This document shows positions 11,628 to 22,092 of a DNA stretch of 64,000 bases, one piece after another (position 1 is the stretch's first letter; each line of letters begins with the position of its first letter). The translations under genes were made by a program, and so were the position numbers. The stretch comes from Tieghemiomyces parasiticus (Eukaryota > Kickxellomycota > Dimargaritomycetes > Dimargaritales > Dimargaritaceae), in NCBI GenBank assembly GCA_027575765.1, contig JANBPT010000075.1:18570-82569 (forward strand). Direction: 5' to 3'. The notes below the pieces were generated by a model, which ran no database searches, had not been told where the DNA came from, and saw only the letters and a list, made by a program, of their open reading frames with translations.

Positions 11628-12236
11628 CGGTGGCAGTAGGCGAAGCAGAGAATAGCTCGCGGAGAACGAAAGACGGGTCGGAAGGGCGAGGACGAGCCGA
11701 GCAGCCAGAAGTGGGTTCCAAGGTAGAGGTCTCGCTGTGGGATAGTGCAATAGCCCGCGGGGATGTTGGACGATAAGGACAAGTGTAGGGTCACGGGCGC
11801 TCAGCAGCGTCAGACCATATGGGAATGAACGGAGAAGCCGGGATGAGAGGCGAAGGCTACCTACCAGTTAGGCTCAGAAGGCCCCAATGGGGCACCAAAG
11901 TAACCAAGGCGCAACGCCCACCGCTGGTGGGCCATACGGCAGGGAACGGGTGAAAGAAAAGGACATGCGCCGGTCATCGACCACCCCGATCAGATCACCC
12001 CCCCCCCTGTTGCCTCACAATCCGTCGGCCGGCATTACTCGGCAACCTTCGAACCCACCGTTGTGATCAGCTTCCTTACCCCTCCCTCCCTCCGTCCCAC
12101 TCTACGATCGCGCTTCGTCGCCAGACATCGGTCCCTTCTACTACTTCTTGTCCGCAATTCGGCTAACCGATCTCCACTCGGCCCACCTTCCTTACGCCCT
12201 TCATACCTTTGATCCACGTCTGTACCCTTATCCGTC
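11628..12236. other. Divergent promoter region
   Basis: About 600 bases shared upstream of the divergent SPRTN-like and uL3m genes. No coding signal of its own; the shadow ORFs here are non-ATG extensions. Confidence 0.5.
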
Positions 12237-13274
12237 ATGGAGATCCTACGAGCCGGCCTGCTGGCCCGCTTCGCCGTGGGCCGTTCGGGTGCCAGTATCC
12301 GGTTGCCCGCCCGAGGGTTGGCTGGGCTCACCCACGCGTCGCCATCGGCCCCCGCCTCCAACTCGGCCGAGAGCCGGTCTAAATACGTCCGCACCACCAA
12401 TCCCCTGGCCAAGGCCGAGCCCGTCGAACAGCCCGAACGGTCGGCGAGCCTGGCCAAAGTGTCGGCACCCATCACCTTAGAACCCCGTACCTGGACTCCG
12501 GAATCGATACGGTGCGGTCTCGTGGCCCTCAAGGTGGGCATGACCGGTATGTGGAATGAGTGGGGCGTGCGCGTGCCCGTGACCATTCTCAAGTTCCAGG
12601 AGGTGGCCGTTGTCCACATTTTGCCCCCGACCCACCCGCGCGCCTTGCACCGTCTCCAGGTGGGTGCCATTGACGTGGACCCCACCCGGGTGAGCCGGCC
12701 GCTGCTAGGACACTTTGCCGCGTCGGGGGTACATCCCAAAGCGCGCATGTTCGAGTTTCCTGTCACCGAGGATGCCCTCCTGCCGGTCGGCACGTCGTTG
12801 ACGGCCGCGCACTTTGTGCCGGGCCAGTTCGTCGACGTGACGGGCATTTCGCGTGGTAAGGGCTTCCAGGGTGTCATGAAGCGTTGGGGGTTCAAGGGCG
12901 GTCCGGCCAGTCACGGTTCGTCGCTCTTTCACCGCGGAGGCGGGTCCACAGGCCAGCGCGCCCAGCCGGGTAAAGTGTTTAAAGGCAAGAAGATGGCCGG
13001 TAACATGGGAAACGACCAAAAGACGGTGCAGAACCTGCAGGTCATGAAGGTCGACCGCGACCTCAACCTAATCTGGGTGCGCGGCGCCGTCCCTGGCGCG
13101 GACAAGGGCTACATCCGGGTCCGAGATTCCGTGCGCAAGTACGGCGCCCGTAAGTTCCCGAAGGAGGCTGGCTCGCCGCCGTTCCCCACCTTCATCCCTG
13201 ATCCTGCCGTGGAATACGTCCCCGAGCTGGTGGCCCAGGTCCAGCGCAAGGATCCTTTCGAGACCGAGGGTTAG
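12237..13274 (+). CDS. MRPL3: Mitochondrial large-subunit ribosomal protein uL3m
   Basis: Single exon, 345 residues, clear ATG. The first roughly 80 residues are Arg/Ala/Ser-rich without acidic clusters, as expected for a mitochondrial targeting presequence. The L3 fold follows: GLVALKVGMTGMW, then the hallmark DVTGISRGKGFQGVMKRWGF segment (about 200-219) and the HGSSLFHRGGGSTGQ loop that in bacterial L3 reaches the peptidyl-transferase centre, ending with the basic KVFKGKKMAGNMG region. The family is uL3 of the mitochondrial 54S/39S subunit (yeast Mrpl9). Bacterial-type motifs plus the presequence rule out the cytosolic L3. Convergent with the RING ligase gene. Confidence 0.95.
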   Translation: MEILRAGLLARFAVGRSGASIRLPARGLAGLTHASPSAPASNSAESRSKYVRTTNPLAKAEPVEQPERSASLAKVSAPITLEPRTWTPESIRCGLVALKVGMTGMWNEWGVRVPVTILKFQEVAVVHILPPTHPRALHRLQVGAIDVDPTRVSRPLLGHFAASGVHPKARMFEFPVTEDALLPVGTSLTAAHFVPGQFVDVTGISRGKGFQGVMKRWGFKGGPASHGSSLFHRGGGSTGQRAQPGKVFKGKKMAGNMGNDQKTVQNLQVMKVDRDLNLIWVRGAVPGADKGYIRVRDSVRKYGARKFPKEAGSPPFPTFIPDPAVEYVPELVAQVQRKDPFETEG

Positions 13275-14291
13275 AGGCCGAGTCGCGAGCGCGACCGGGC
13301 GTGATGTAGGGTGCCGCGTACCCACCGTTCAATACCTATCCTCTCTGGCTCCTAAGCTTGCGCTCGAATGGGTGTATCTCATTACAGCGGGCGTGGCCTC
13401 CCGGATTGGGTTACTTGTCACTGATTTCGTAGGCTGGGATGCGTATAGTTGTGGAGACAGCGCCCACTGGCGAACCAGCATCCACCACGTCGTTTAGTTC
13501 ACGACACAATATATTAATTAAAGATCTCCCACAATAAGAGCACGCAAAAAAAAGATACTTCATATCCTACCACTTGCGTTGACGGCGGGAAAGACCGGCG
13601 GTCGCCAACTTACCCACGCCATGTTTCCCTCGACGCCGGGCCTGGGAACGGCGACCCAGGTCGTGCCCAAGTCGATGGCAGCTGGACCACGACGGTAGAA
13701 ATAAGAAGCAATTAAGCGGACCGCCGTGGGATTGTATCAGATCGAAGGAGAGACAGGTGACCCCTGCCGTCTGAAAATGCATCGTACACGCTAGGAATAT
13801 GGGATACGCGGTCCAGGGCTGGGTTGGTAGTGCAAGGAGTGGAGAATGGCGAGGATACCACTATGATTACGTCGAGGATCGGCAATAATGGTATGGGCGG
13901 ATTTGGTGGACCGGCCGGCAGGCGCATGGTGGCCTGGCCAACCTTTTCGCCATACCTGTGCAGTGTGGATGCGCTGGCCAGTCTGTCTCCCGTTGCTCAG
14001 CGGTGGCGGCGGGAACGACGTTGCGACTCAACAGCTACAAGGATTAAAACGTCGATGTTTATATTGACCTCCAGCGAAAAGGAAACACCGCTGGGAAAAA
14101 TGGCATGCCGTGGGGTCCAAAGGCTATAAACGACCGGCAGAGGGTACACCAAGATTAGCGAGTAGTGTGGGAGGTTAGTATGCGACCCACAGGGCACGTC
14201 TCACAACGTCAGGTGGGATACAAACACAGGAGGGCGGCTGGAAGCCCCAGATTAAGTGACACAAAATGATACAGGGGTGGGGACGGGGATG
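13275..14291. other. Convergent intergenic region
   Basis: 1 kb between the ends of uL3m (+) and the RING ligase (-). One Arg-rich minus-strand ORF (13567-13782) is present but lacks a recognisable domain or a good start, so I do not call it a gene. Confidence 0.45.
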
Positions 14292-16023
14292 TTATTGCGC
14301 AGCGGGTGGGCCGGCCGTCCGGGAGGACGACGCCGCCGCCGCCACCAACGGCTTGGTGCAGTCGTGCTTGCAGATGGGACATAGGCGACAGCACTTGATA
14401 AGCCACAGGTCAATGCAGTCCTGGTGGAACACGTGGTGACAGTGGAGCTGGCGGACGTACTCGTTGGTAAGGAAGGTGTCGCAGCAAATCGCGCAGCGCG
14501 GGGTGTCCTCCGCGATGGAAGTCCCCTCTCCTGTAATTGTGGCCGACCGCGCCTGCCGGGCACCAAAGCGGGAGATGACATGGCCGAGCCAAGTGTCCTG
14601 GGCTGACTCGGGACCGCCCGACCGCGCGGAGGCGCCGGTCGCGATGGGCGAGCCGATACCGTCGAGGCCGGGCGTGTGGGACTGGCCGCCCATCGCAAGG
14701 CCCACCAGGGAGCCGTGGCGTTCGAGCGTATTCTGCCAGTTACGTAGGAGATTGCGTCGGTTCTTCTCGTTGACCAGGTAGACCCGCATGGACTTGAGGT
14801 CCTTTTTCTCTAGTGGGGGCTCGGTAGGCCGGCTTTGAGCCGAGAAGAACGATGTCACGCAGTCGCCGCGGTGGACGTTGCGGCTGATCATAAAGGCATG
14901 CTGCTGGTCTGGAGGATCGGACACGGATTGCTCGAGGGCAATACTCACCCGGCGCCGGGCGGCCACTTTCTTGGCCTGTAAAAGGTGGGAGCGGTAGCAC
15001 AAGATGCAGACCACGACTGGTGAAGGGTAGGTAGGGAAGGGGAGGGCAGGGTGGATCGGGTCAGGTCGGATCGAGACGGCGACAGCTGGCGAATTTGGGT
15101 GCTTCGCAACGGGCCCAGACCGGTCCGTCACGAAGGACCCCTCTGTCGGCGTAAGCTGAACTCTGGACTTACCTGCCACCAAACCCACGACGCTTCCCAC
15201 AACAGCGGCTATAATGACGGTGGAATTGGGCGAATCGGAAGAGCGTGCGACGGACTGGCCAGATTGCCTGGCCGCGTTCGGCAGTACGTTGGCCCGCAAG
15301 TAGACCTGAGGGACGAGGGTGGTGGTGTTCCAGGTGGCGGCGGCCAGGGCCTGGATGGCGCGCTGACTGAACATATCGACGGCCGACGTGCTGCCCGTAA
15401 AGCCCGGCACGGTGACCAGGAGACTGTCGAGGATGGTTCCGAGCGTTGTGCTGGTCACGGCCGTGGGCAGGCCGGTACCTTGCCCGATTGTCTCGGCGCT
15501 CGGCGGGGCGGTGGCCACACCATCCGTATAGGCCAGCACCAAGGTCACATTGCGGTTCGCCGTGCCGGTAAGCGAGCTGGACGCGGCATCGGTGTGCAGG
15601 AGGGCCAAGCTAGATACGGACGGGGCATCGGCTGAGTGCGCTGGCCCAAAGCAGTCCGCGTAATGGCAGAGGTTACCCTAGGTGGCGCGGCGGTGGGTTA
15701 TGTGGAAAGGAGAGGGCACAGTTAGACGGCGGCGAAGGGTGAGGGGAGCCGAGCCTTACCCTGGGAAGTCCGGGTGGTATGAGTGTTGACCTGGGAATGG
15801 GACGTACCTGGAAGACAATGGTGTCGCTGGGCGCATGTGGGCCGTAATAACCAAGTAGGGCGCCCGTGCCTAAATTCAGCGTGGTGAGATTGCGCACCAC
15901 CTCCAAGGTGGTGGCCCTGGCCAGGACGATGTCCACCGCAACGGAGGCGATGTATGCACGCCCAAAGCTCCGGGTGGTCCAAGGGACCAAGGCCCCCAGG
16001 ACGAGGACGGCAATTCGCCACAT
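14292..16023 (-). CDS. Single-pass membrane RING-H2 E3 ubiquitin ligase
   Basis: Exons 16023-15808, 15677-15173, 15016-14292; phases 0 and 1 agree, 481 residues. The ATG at 16023 starts an N-terminal signal or anchor (MWRIAVLVLGALVPW). The lumenal part (about 20-220) is Ser/Thr/Ala-rich with several Asn-x-Thr/Ser sites. A transmembrane helix (about 226-248, VIIAAVVGSVVGLVA then VVVCIL) is produced exactly across the exon 2/3 junction, which supports the intron. The cytosolic side begins with basic residues (ARRR) and ends in a RING-H2 finger: C415-x2-C418, C433-x-H435-x2-H438-x2-C441, then CPIC at 453-456. This layout is like RNF13/GRAIL-type endosomal ligases, but I cannot confirm a protease-associated domain in the lumenal part. 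Inferred role: E2-dependent ubiquitination at endosomal or vacuolar membranes. Confidence 0.85.
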
Positions 16024-17683
16024 GCGGGGGACCGGGGTCAACTGGAAGGCCTTCTGGCTCCCCGAAGGATAGAGTGTGGCACTGGTTAGCCAGCCAAACG
16101 GAGGCGGGAGGTGTCAGAGCGTCCGACTCTGCGGTCCGTAGTGACGGAGCTAGGAGCGTTAAGACGGGTGGGGGTGAAAAGGTACCGCGCAGGACAGCCT
16201 CTGTAATGGCACCAAATAGCCCTTGCAGATGCGAAAGGGCTGATACGTGCAGGAAGCAGGGGAGGCGGAAAGGCCAGGAAGGTTTGGAATATTGGCGTTC
16301 AGTATTTTGGAGATATAGGACAAGGGATGGGTACAAATTGATAATGGCAGTAAGGAACCAGTCGCGGGGCGTCGGGGCCAGGGCCAGGGCCGAGCCGTAC
16401 CGTATTTAAAAGCTCGGCGACCAGGCCAGCGTGGGCCGGCCCAGTGTAGGTGAGGGTGCGGTGGTGGTAACGGACGATCCATGTATACAAGGACCGCAGT
16501 GTTGTCGACGAAAAAAATCATAGCCCGCTGTGGGAGGGGAGTTGGCCGACTCCTAATTGGGGTAGTGGCCAGGACATCGCACCAGTCACCCCCCGCTCGT
16601 CCACAACTTGGTGGTCCGGCTGCGTCGAAGAAGGGCGTGGACCAAGATGAGGTGGAGGTGAGAGGACGATCCACCGCAACGCACGATTGCCCGCCTTCCA
16701 TAACCTAATCTGGACCCCTCCCACCTCCACCTTTCCTGACCACCGCCAGCCTCGCCAACGCCATTTGCCGATGGTTAATTTATATCAGGAAAAAAATCTT
16801 GTGATGGGACTGCAGCGTTTCCCGGAAAGCTAGCAGGCGTGCGACGCGGCCAGCGGCTGACCTTGGGCCACCATCAGGCCTATTGACGGTGGGGGGGGGG
16901 GGTTGCCGCGAAGACGGGCGATCCTGTAGATGCGGGGGTGGATCGATTATGTTGGGCAGCCATTAGCAGCTTCCTCGGCCGTATGAGGCGGATCCAGGTA
17001 CCCTGCAAAGCCACCGGCCGCTCTTGCTCGGAGCGAGCAAGTATCTGATGACGACCAAGTGCCAGGGTATGGTTGTGAGCAGAACGCGGCTACCCGTGCG
17101 TCGGCGATCCGATCCCTCCACTCGGGGGCCTGGCCCGGTTCTATATCGCATTGGCTCCGAGCCTCCACGGGGCTGCCCTCCGATGGGCACCTTGCCGTTC
17201 GGCCTGCGGGCCCCTTTCGTCCCCATGTGGCCGCCAATGCTGGCGTCATGGCACGCTTGGCCGTTAAGAAACCCGCGCCGGCTTGCCATGCAACAAAGGC
17301 CCCACGCCTTGCCTAAACGGGCCGCGCGGTGCGTGACTAGGCCTGCGTGCGGTCTCTCCTCTCGCCTTGCTTACTCCACATGCCGCCGCCAGTGGAGAAC
17401 CGCCGTCGCTTCGGTCCACAATTTTTTCTTTTTCTTTTTTTTCCCCTCGTCACTACACACCCTCGGTTTAGACGCGCTAGCCATTGCTGGTACCGGAATT
17501 CGCCGTCCGACCAACACCGCCCACACCAACCTGCACCCTCGACGCTGCGTAGACACACCCCTTCACTACACACACACCTCAGACCCATTAGTCAACCACA
17601 TTTCCTCTTACATTTTTCCCCTTCTCTCACCACGGCCGGCACCATTCTCGCTACTCGCACCCACCACCACCCCTCCATTGACC
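16024..17683. other. Divergent promoter region
   Basis: 1.66 kb between the divergent RING ligase and the 1177-residue orphan. A 12-G run lies at 16891-16902 and a T-rich tract near 17420-17450. From 17350 to 17683 the plus strand is C/T-rich and free of stops in the frame of the downstream gene, which makes the ORF extend far upstream of its likely ATG. Confidence 0.5.
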
Positions 17684-20600
17684 ATGTCGACCGTGCCCGA
17701 ATTCACCCTGGACACTCAGTCGATCCTCCAGGGCCTGGAGAGTATCAAGCAACACCTGAGCATGGCCGACAAGCCGCCCAAACCCACCACCAAGCCCATC
17801 TCCAAGTCCAAGGGCCCGCGTTCCAAACTGTTCCCCGGCGCCAGTGCCACGGCCTCGCCCACTTGCTCGTCCCCGGCCCTCGACGGCTCGGTCCAATTCG
17901 AAACTCCCCTGGGCTCGCTCGCGTCCAGCCGGTCGGCCACCCCGGCGCCGCGTGCCGCGGGACCCCGTTCGCCGCCCACCACTGACAACTGTGCTTGTGC
18001 CCCCACCCCGGCCATGCCCGCGATCAGCCTGGCCTCCGAAATCGCCCAGCAGTCCCTCATTCTAGCCAACCGGGCCCAGGCCCCCGCCGGCGTCGACCTC
18101 GATCAGATCGACTTTATGCATTACCCGCCGATCGCCGCCCTGCGCATCGATACCAACCAGTTGGTCAAAGAGATGAGCCGCTTCCGGGCTTGTGACGAGG
18201 ACGGCATGACCTGTTACTTTTGCCGCGATTGGGCGCAGTGGGTGTACCGCAAGACCATTCTGCCTCGCGGCGACGGCAGTGACGGCGGCTCCCACTCGGC
18301 CGCTGCCGGGTGGTCGTCCAACGGCAAGAATGCGCATAAGAAGCACAAGAAGGGATCCGGTGGTGGTAAGAAGAAGCAGCAGCAGCGGCCCCGCGTGGAG
18401 ACCGAGACCCAACCGGCCGAGGTCGGGTCGGGTGAATCGTCGTCCCTCGTCAACCCACGCGACTGCATCCCTACTGCGGTGGAACTGATGGAGAAGTTGC
18501 GCAAATTCATGGCCGAGACCGTGGCCGAGCATCAGCGCGACCTGGCCGCCGGCAAGCCGCGCCCCCCGCCCCGTCCGGCGTCCCCCGTCCCGACGCCTCG
18601 CGAGGATCCCCGGACCAAGGTCAAGGGTAAGGGTCGGGCCACCAAGGCTGCGCCGCCCCCGGCCCCAGCCGCCGAAACCTCGCCCGCCGACGGGTACGGC
18701 AACCTTGTGAGTGCAATCACGGACCGCGTCGTCGCCTGGTACTCGGCCGTGACCTTCCCCCTCGAGGATGAATACGAAGACATGGCCTTTGACCAGGTCA
18801 TCAAATTGTTCCCCTTTGAGGATACGGAGGACCCCAATGACCCAGCCCTGCTCCTCCCGGCACTCAACTTCACTCGTACCGCGGTTACCCTCCCCAGCGA
18901 GCGCTTCCCATTGCTGGGTAATATCACCTCCGAGCTCATCTCCACCCACACCTATCCCGCCTGCCAGCACAACGCAACCGACCACCCGGGCCCCTCCGAA
19001 CTGGAAAAGCAGCGCGTGCTCTTCAACGAGGCCATCATTAAGCCCCGTGAGGACTGCCGCCAGAGCTTCTTCACCGAGATGAACCCAGTCTGGCAGATCA
19101 CCTACCTGCTCATCCGTAGCGTCCAACGAATCGAGGCTATGCGCGTTCGCCTGCTAGAAAAGGGCTGTACCAGTACCCAGGAGGCCTTCCACAAGGCCCA
19201 CCAGATGATCGCCACGCCATTTGGCGAGTACTGGTCGACAGCCCTTGAGACCCTACGACGGTCGTCAGGGGCGAAACGCGGGGGTAATCGTAAACGCAAC
19301 GCCGCCACAGATACCCAGGGCCTGACTCTCGAGCAGGTCGACACAGTGTTCACCAACTACCTGACCAATCTTCGGGACATCAGCCGGAGCTGGTGCACGT
19401 CCTTCCTGGACAATTACTATGGCGTGGCCCGCGATTTTGTGAGCGAATTCGAATCTATTCTGTGCGAGTGTCTAGACATGTGTCAGAAACGTCTGATTTC
19501 GCTGCGCCAGTTCCCACGCCCACCAGCCCCCAGTAGCGACCACGGAAACGAGGGTGACCAGGGCGAGAACGCGACAGATGCGGCCGAGGGCGAGGACGGT
19601 GCGCCTGCGGAGGAGCTGCCCGACTTTGCCCTGCGCGACCTCGAGCCCCTGCGCCAGGCCGCCCTGGCCGCGGTGGCCCGTCTCCAGCCGAAACTGGAGA
19701 GCAACATTGAACGCATCCACCGGACAGTGGCCGAGCAGAACGACAAGATCTACGCGGAACTGACCGCCCTCGGTGAGGCGTGGACTCGCGACTCGCCCCC
19801 GACCGTGGCAGGCCGCCTGGCTCTAGCCACCAAGAAGGAGTTTCGGCAGCGCCTGCGCGCCGTTGAGCAGCGCCAGCAACAGGACGTGATCGGCTGGTCC
19901 ATCGCGGCCATGGAGACCTTACTGACCGCTGAGGATCTGGCCGAGGTATGTATTGACTGTCTAGGCTTTCTGACCGCCGAGGCCGAGCAGCTGGAGCAGG
20001 CCGTAATCCGGGCCTTCGTACACAAGTGGCACGCCACCACCAGTCACTTTCTCATGGATCGCCAGGATATTATGGACGACTTTTGTGAGGGCCTGTTGAC
20101 AGGGCGGGAGGAGTTGGCCGGAATCGTCGGTAAACTGCTCCTGAAAGAGGCCTGGCGTATCTTGGAGAGCAACATTTCCAAGGAGCGCGAGCGGAAGCTA
20201 TTGGAGCAGTTTGACGAAAAGCCGCCAGCGTCAGCGACGACCAAGTCGGGTAAGGACGCTGGGCGGGGCGCACCCAAGGCGTCCAAAGCTGCTGCGGCGT
20301 CTAAGGCGGCAGCCCCGGCGCCCAAGGCCACATTACCTGCCCCTAAGCCCCAGCCGACTGCTGCATCGGCCTCGACGCCCTCCCAGGTGACCGTGCGCCC
20401 GGTCGCGGGTCGACCATCACCCCCAACCCCTGCTGGAGCTTCGGCCACACGGGCATCCATAATCAAGTCTGCCGCTCTGGCGAAGCCATCGCCTCGGCCA
20501 CCTTCGACGGGACCGGCTGCAACTACTACAAATGCACCGGCCGTCTCCGCCACTGCCGCTGCCCTAACGCCGCCTGCTGCCTCGGCCGTGACTACCCCCA

Positions 20601-21217
20601 ATTCCGCGGCCGTGACTACCTCCACCAAACCCGCGGCATCGACAGGGACCCCAGCCCCAGCCTTGGAGCCTAAACCAAAGGCGACACCAGTACTAACACA
20701 CGCTCCCGCATCCGCACCACCCCTGGCTGACCCCACTGGACCGCTAAGCCCCGCTGTTCTTGACACAATGAAGGCGCAGGTGGAAAGGTGGACAAAGCAG
20801 GAGGTGGCGGACGCCCTGCTGGCCTTGATCCCCGAGCGGGTCGAAATGATGGTGCGCCTACGTGATATGGAAACCCAGTTGGGCCAGGCGCAGCTGCGGC
20901 AGGGCGAGCTGGTCCAGGCCCTGCAGGTGGCCGATGCCTGCCTGAAGCAGCAGCAGCAGCGCTACGAGTGGCAGTTGTCTCAATTACAGCCTTTTGGTCC
21001 CCTATCCGGCCGCGCTGGGCCCGCCCCGGGCCTCTCCCTAGGGTACCCGCCTTACCATGACGGTAGGGCTGACGACAGTGGTCTGGGCCACGCCTGGTCG
21101 GGCGCGTACCCAACGGGCGGGGACACCGGGTTCGGTTTCCCGGTCGGCGAGTCATCTAGAGAATCGGCCACCGCAACTAGCGGACCGCCAGCCGACGTAC
21201 CGGCCTCTCTGTCGTGA
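17684..21217 (+). CDS. Orphan 1177-residue protein, helical core with disordered tails
   Basis: Single exon from the ATG at 17684 (MSTVPEFTLDTQSILQGLE). The frame stays open for another 220 codons upstream but that part is Pro/Arg/Thr-rich leader-like sequence, so the internal ATG after the pyrimidine stretch is preferred. Residues 1-150 and 200-330 are low-complexity Ser/Pro/Lys; near 230 there is a Lys/Gln-rich run. About 340-860 is rich in Leu, Glu, Arg and Trp with long amphipathic helices, including acidic insertions. About 860-1040 is a Pro/Ala/Thr/Ser-rich linker, followed by a short coiled-coil-like segment (about 1050-1110) rich in Gln and Glu. No signal peptide or membrane span. Codon bias is strongly GC-ending throughout. 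Not recognised; a scaffold or cytoskeleton-associated role would be speculation. Confidence 0.8.
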   Translation: MSTVPEFTLDTQSILQGLESIKQHLSMADKPPKPTTKPISKSKGPRSKLFPGASATASPTCSSPALDGSVQFETPLGSLASSRSATPAPRAAGPRSPPTTDNCACAPTPAMPAISLASEIAQQSLILANRAQAPAGVDLDQIDFMHYPPIAALRIDTNQLVKEMSRFRACDEDGMTCYFCRDWAQWVYRKTILPRGDGSDGGSHSAAAGWSSNGKNAHKKHKKGSGGGKKKQQQRPRVETETQPAEVGSGESSSLVNPRDCIPTAVELMEKLRKFMAETVAEHQRDLAAGKPRPPPRPASPVPTPREDPRTKVKGKGRATKAAPPPAPAAETSPADGYGNLVSAITDRVVAWYSAVTFPLEDEYEDMAFDQVIKLFPFEDTEDPNDPALLLPALNFTRTAVTLPSERFPLLGNITSELISTHTYPACQHNATDHPGPSELEKQRVLFNEAIIKPREDCRQSFFTEMNPVWQITYLLIRSVQRIEAMRVRLLEKGCTSTQEAFHKAHQMIATPFGEYWSTALETLRRSSGAKRGGNRKRNAATDTQGLTLEQVDTVFTNYLTNLRDISRSWCTSFLDNYYGVARDFVSEFESILCECLDMCQKRLISLRQFPRPPAPSSDHGNEGDQGENATDAAEGEDGAPAEELPDFALRDLEPLRQAALAAVARLQPKLESNIERIHRTVAEQNDKIYAELTALGEAWTRDSPPTVAGRLALATKKEFRQRLRAVEQRQQQDVIGWSIAAMETLLTAEDLAEVCIDCLGFLTAEAEQLEQAVIRAFVHKWHATTSHFLMDRQDIMDDFCEGLLTGREELAGIVGKLLLKEAWRILESNISKERERKLLEQFDEKPPASATTKSGKDAGRGAPKASKAAAASKAAAPAPKATLPAPKPQPTAASASTPSQVTVRPVAGRPSPPTPAGASATRASIIKSAALAKPSPRPPSTGPAATTTNAPAVSATAAALTPPAASAVTTPNSAAVTTSTKPAASTGTPAPALEPKPKATPVLTHAPASAPPLADPTGPLSPAVLDTMKAQVERWTKQEVADALLALIPERVEMMVRLRDMETQLGQAQLRQGELVQALQVADACLKQQQQRYEWQLSQLQPFGPLSGRAGPAPGLSLGYPPYHDGRADDSGLGHAWSGAYPTGGDTGFGFPVGESSRESATATSGPPADVPASLS

Positions 21218-21320
21218 TTAGAGGGATTCCGTAGGGGTGAGTGAGGGGGGGTAGACGACGGGGGTTGCAGCCTGTATAAGAATTATATTGGCTTGCACGG
21301 GGCGGTGGCGGGGTCTGAGA

Positions 21321-21326
21321 AATAAA
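21321..21326 (+). terminator. Poly(A) signal AATAAA
   Basis: AATAAA about 105 nt after the stop of the 1177-residue orphan gene; a likely 3'-end signal. Confidence 0.5.
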
Positions 21327-22092
21327 GGCAACGGGCTTGGGTATACCCCTCCCGCCAAAAGAAGAGCAGTATCCGATTTTTGGGCGGTGAAGGCATGTAC
21401 AATTGGGTAAATCCTAGGGAACTTATTTTTGAGATGTTAAAATAATTTACTTCTCTTCTCTGTCATCAAGCATCGAGATCAAGCCGGACCGCCTGGAATA
21501 TAGATCCTGGTCATACAAGTTTTAGAAGTGTGCTAGATTTCGCTTTTACTTTACTAAAATCGGCATCCATTTGGCCCATCTGTCAGTTGAGCCACCGCTC
21601 CATGGGAAGAAAACAGTCAGTTACAATTGGGTGGGATACTTCTGATGGCCCCAGGCTAGGACTAGGACGATATCAGTTATCTAAATCAGATTATTGTCTA
21701 GTGGCTTAAGATCGTCTGGGATCATATGCTGGATCTAGGACAAACAGCAGCCACGAAGATGTGGTTAAGGCGCTCTCAGCCTAGTTCAGTGGCCAAATAA
21801 ACACGTATCTTATTTGCTTCGGCTGGTCCTGAATTTCTCTGCTGCCGGTGACTGGGGAGTGCATTGAATGCATCCACATCATGCGTAACCGCCAAAATCC
21901 CGATCCTCGTTACTGGTTGCTTTATTGATAGCGTCATAAGCCAAGATGGGTGCAAGGTGAGTGGAGTGTGAGTTCAAGTGCATTGAAGTAATCGTGGTGG
22001 GTAGTAGATATCAAGGACGACAAGAAATGTGCGAGAGCAACGGAACGGTCAACTGGGCAATGCCGTAAAGATGGGAGTACCAGTCTCGCCTC
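21327..22092. other. Convergent intergenic region, A/T-richer
   Basis: Base composition drops to near 50% A+T between two convergent genes. No coding signal seen. Confidence 0.5.

Noticed and set aside
13560..13720. A minus-strand frame containing an Ile-Asp-Leu-Gly-Thr-Thr segment like the start of HSP70 proteins, followed by a gtaagt site
   Set aside because: No further HSP70 exon exists before the uL3m gene on that strand, and the flanking residues do not match the family. Chance match.
13567..13782. Arg/Lys-rich short minus-strand ORF resembling a small ribosomal protein
   Set aside because: No match to a recognised small basic ribosomal protein, no good start context, and it lies in a convergent 3' region.
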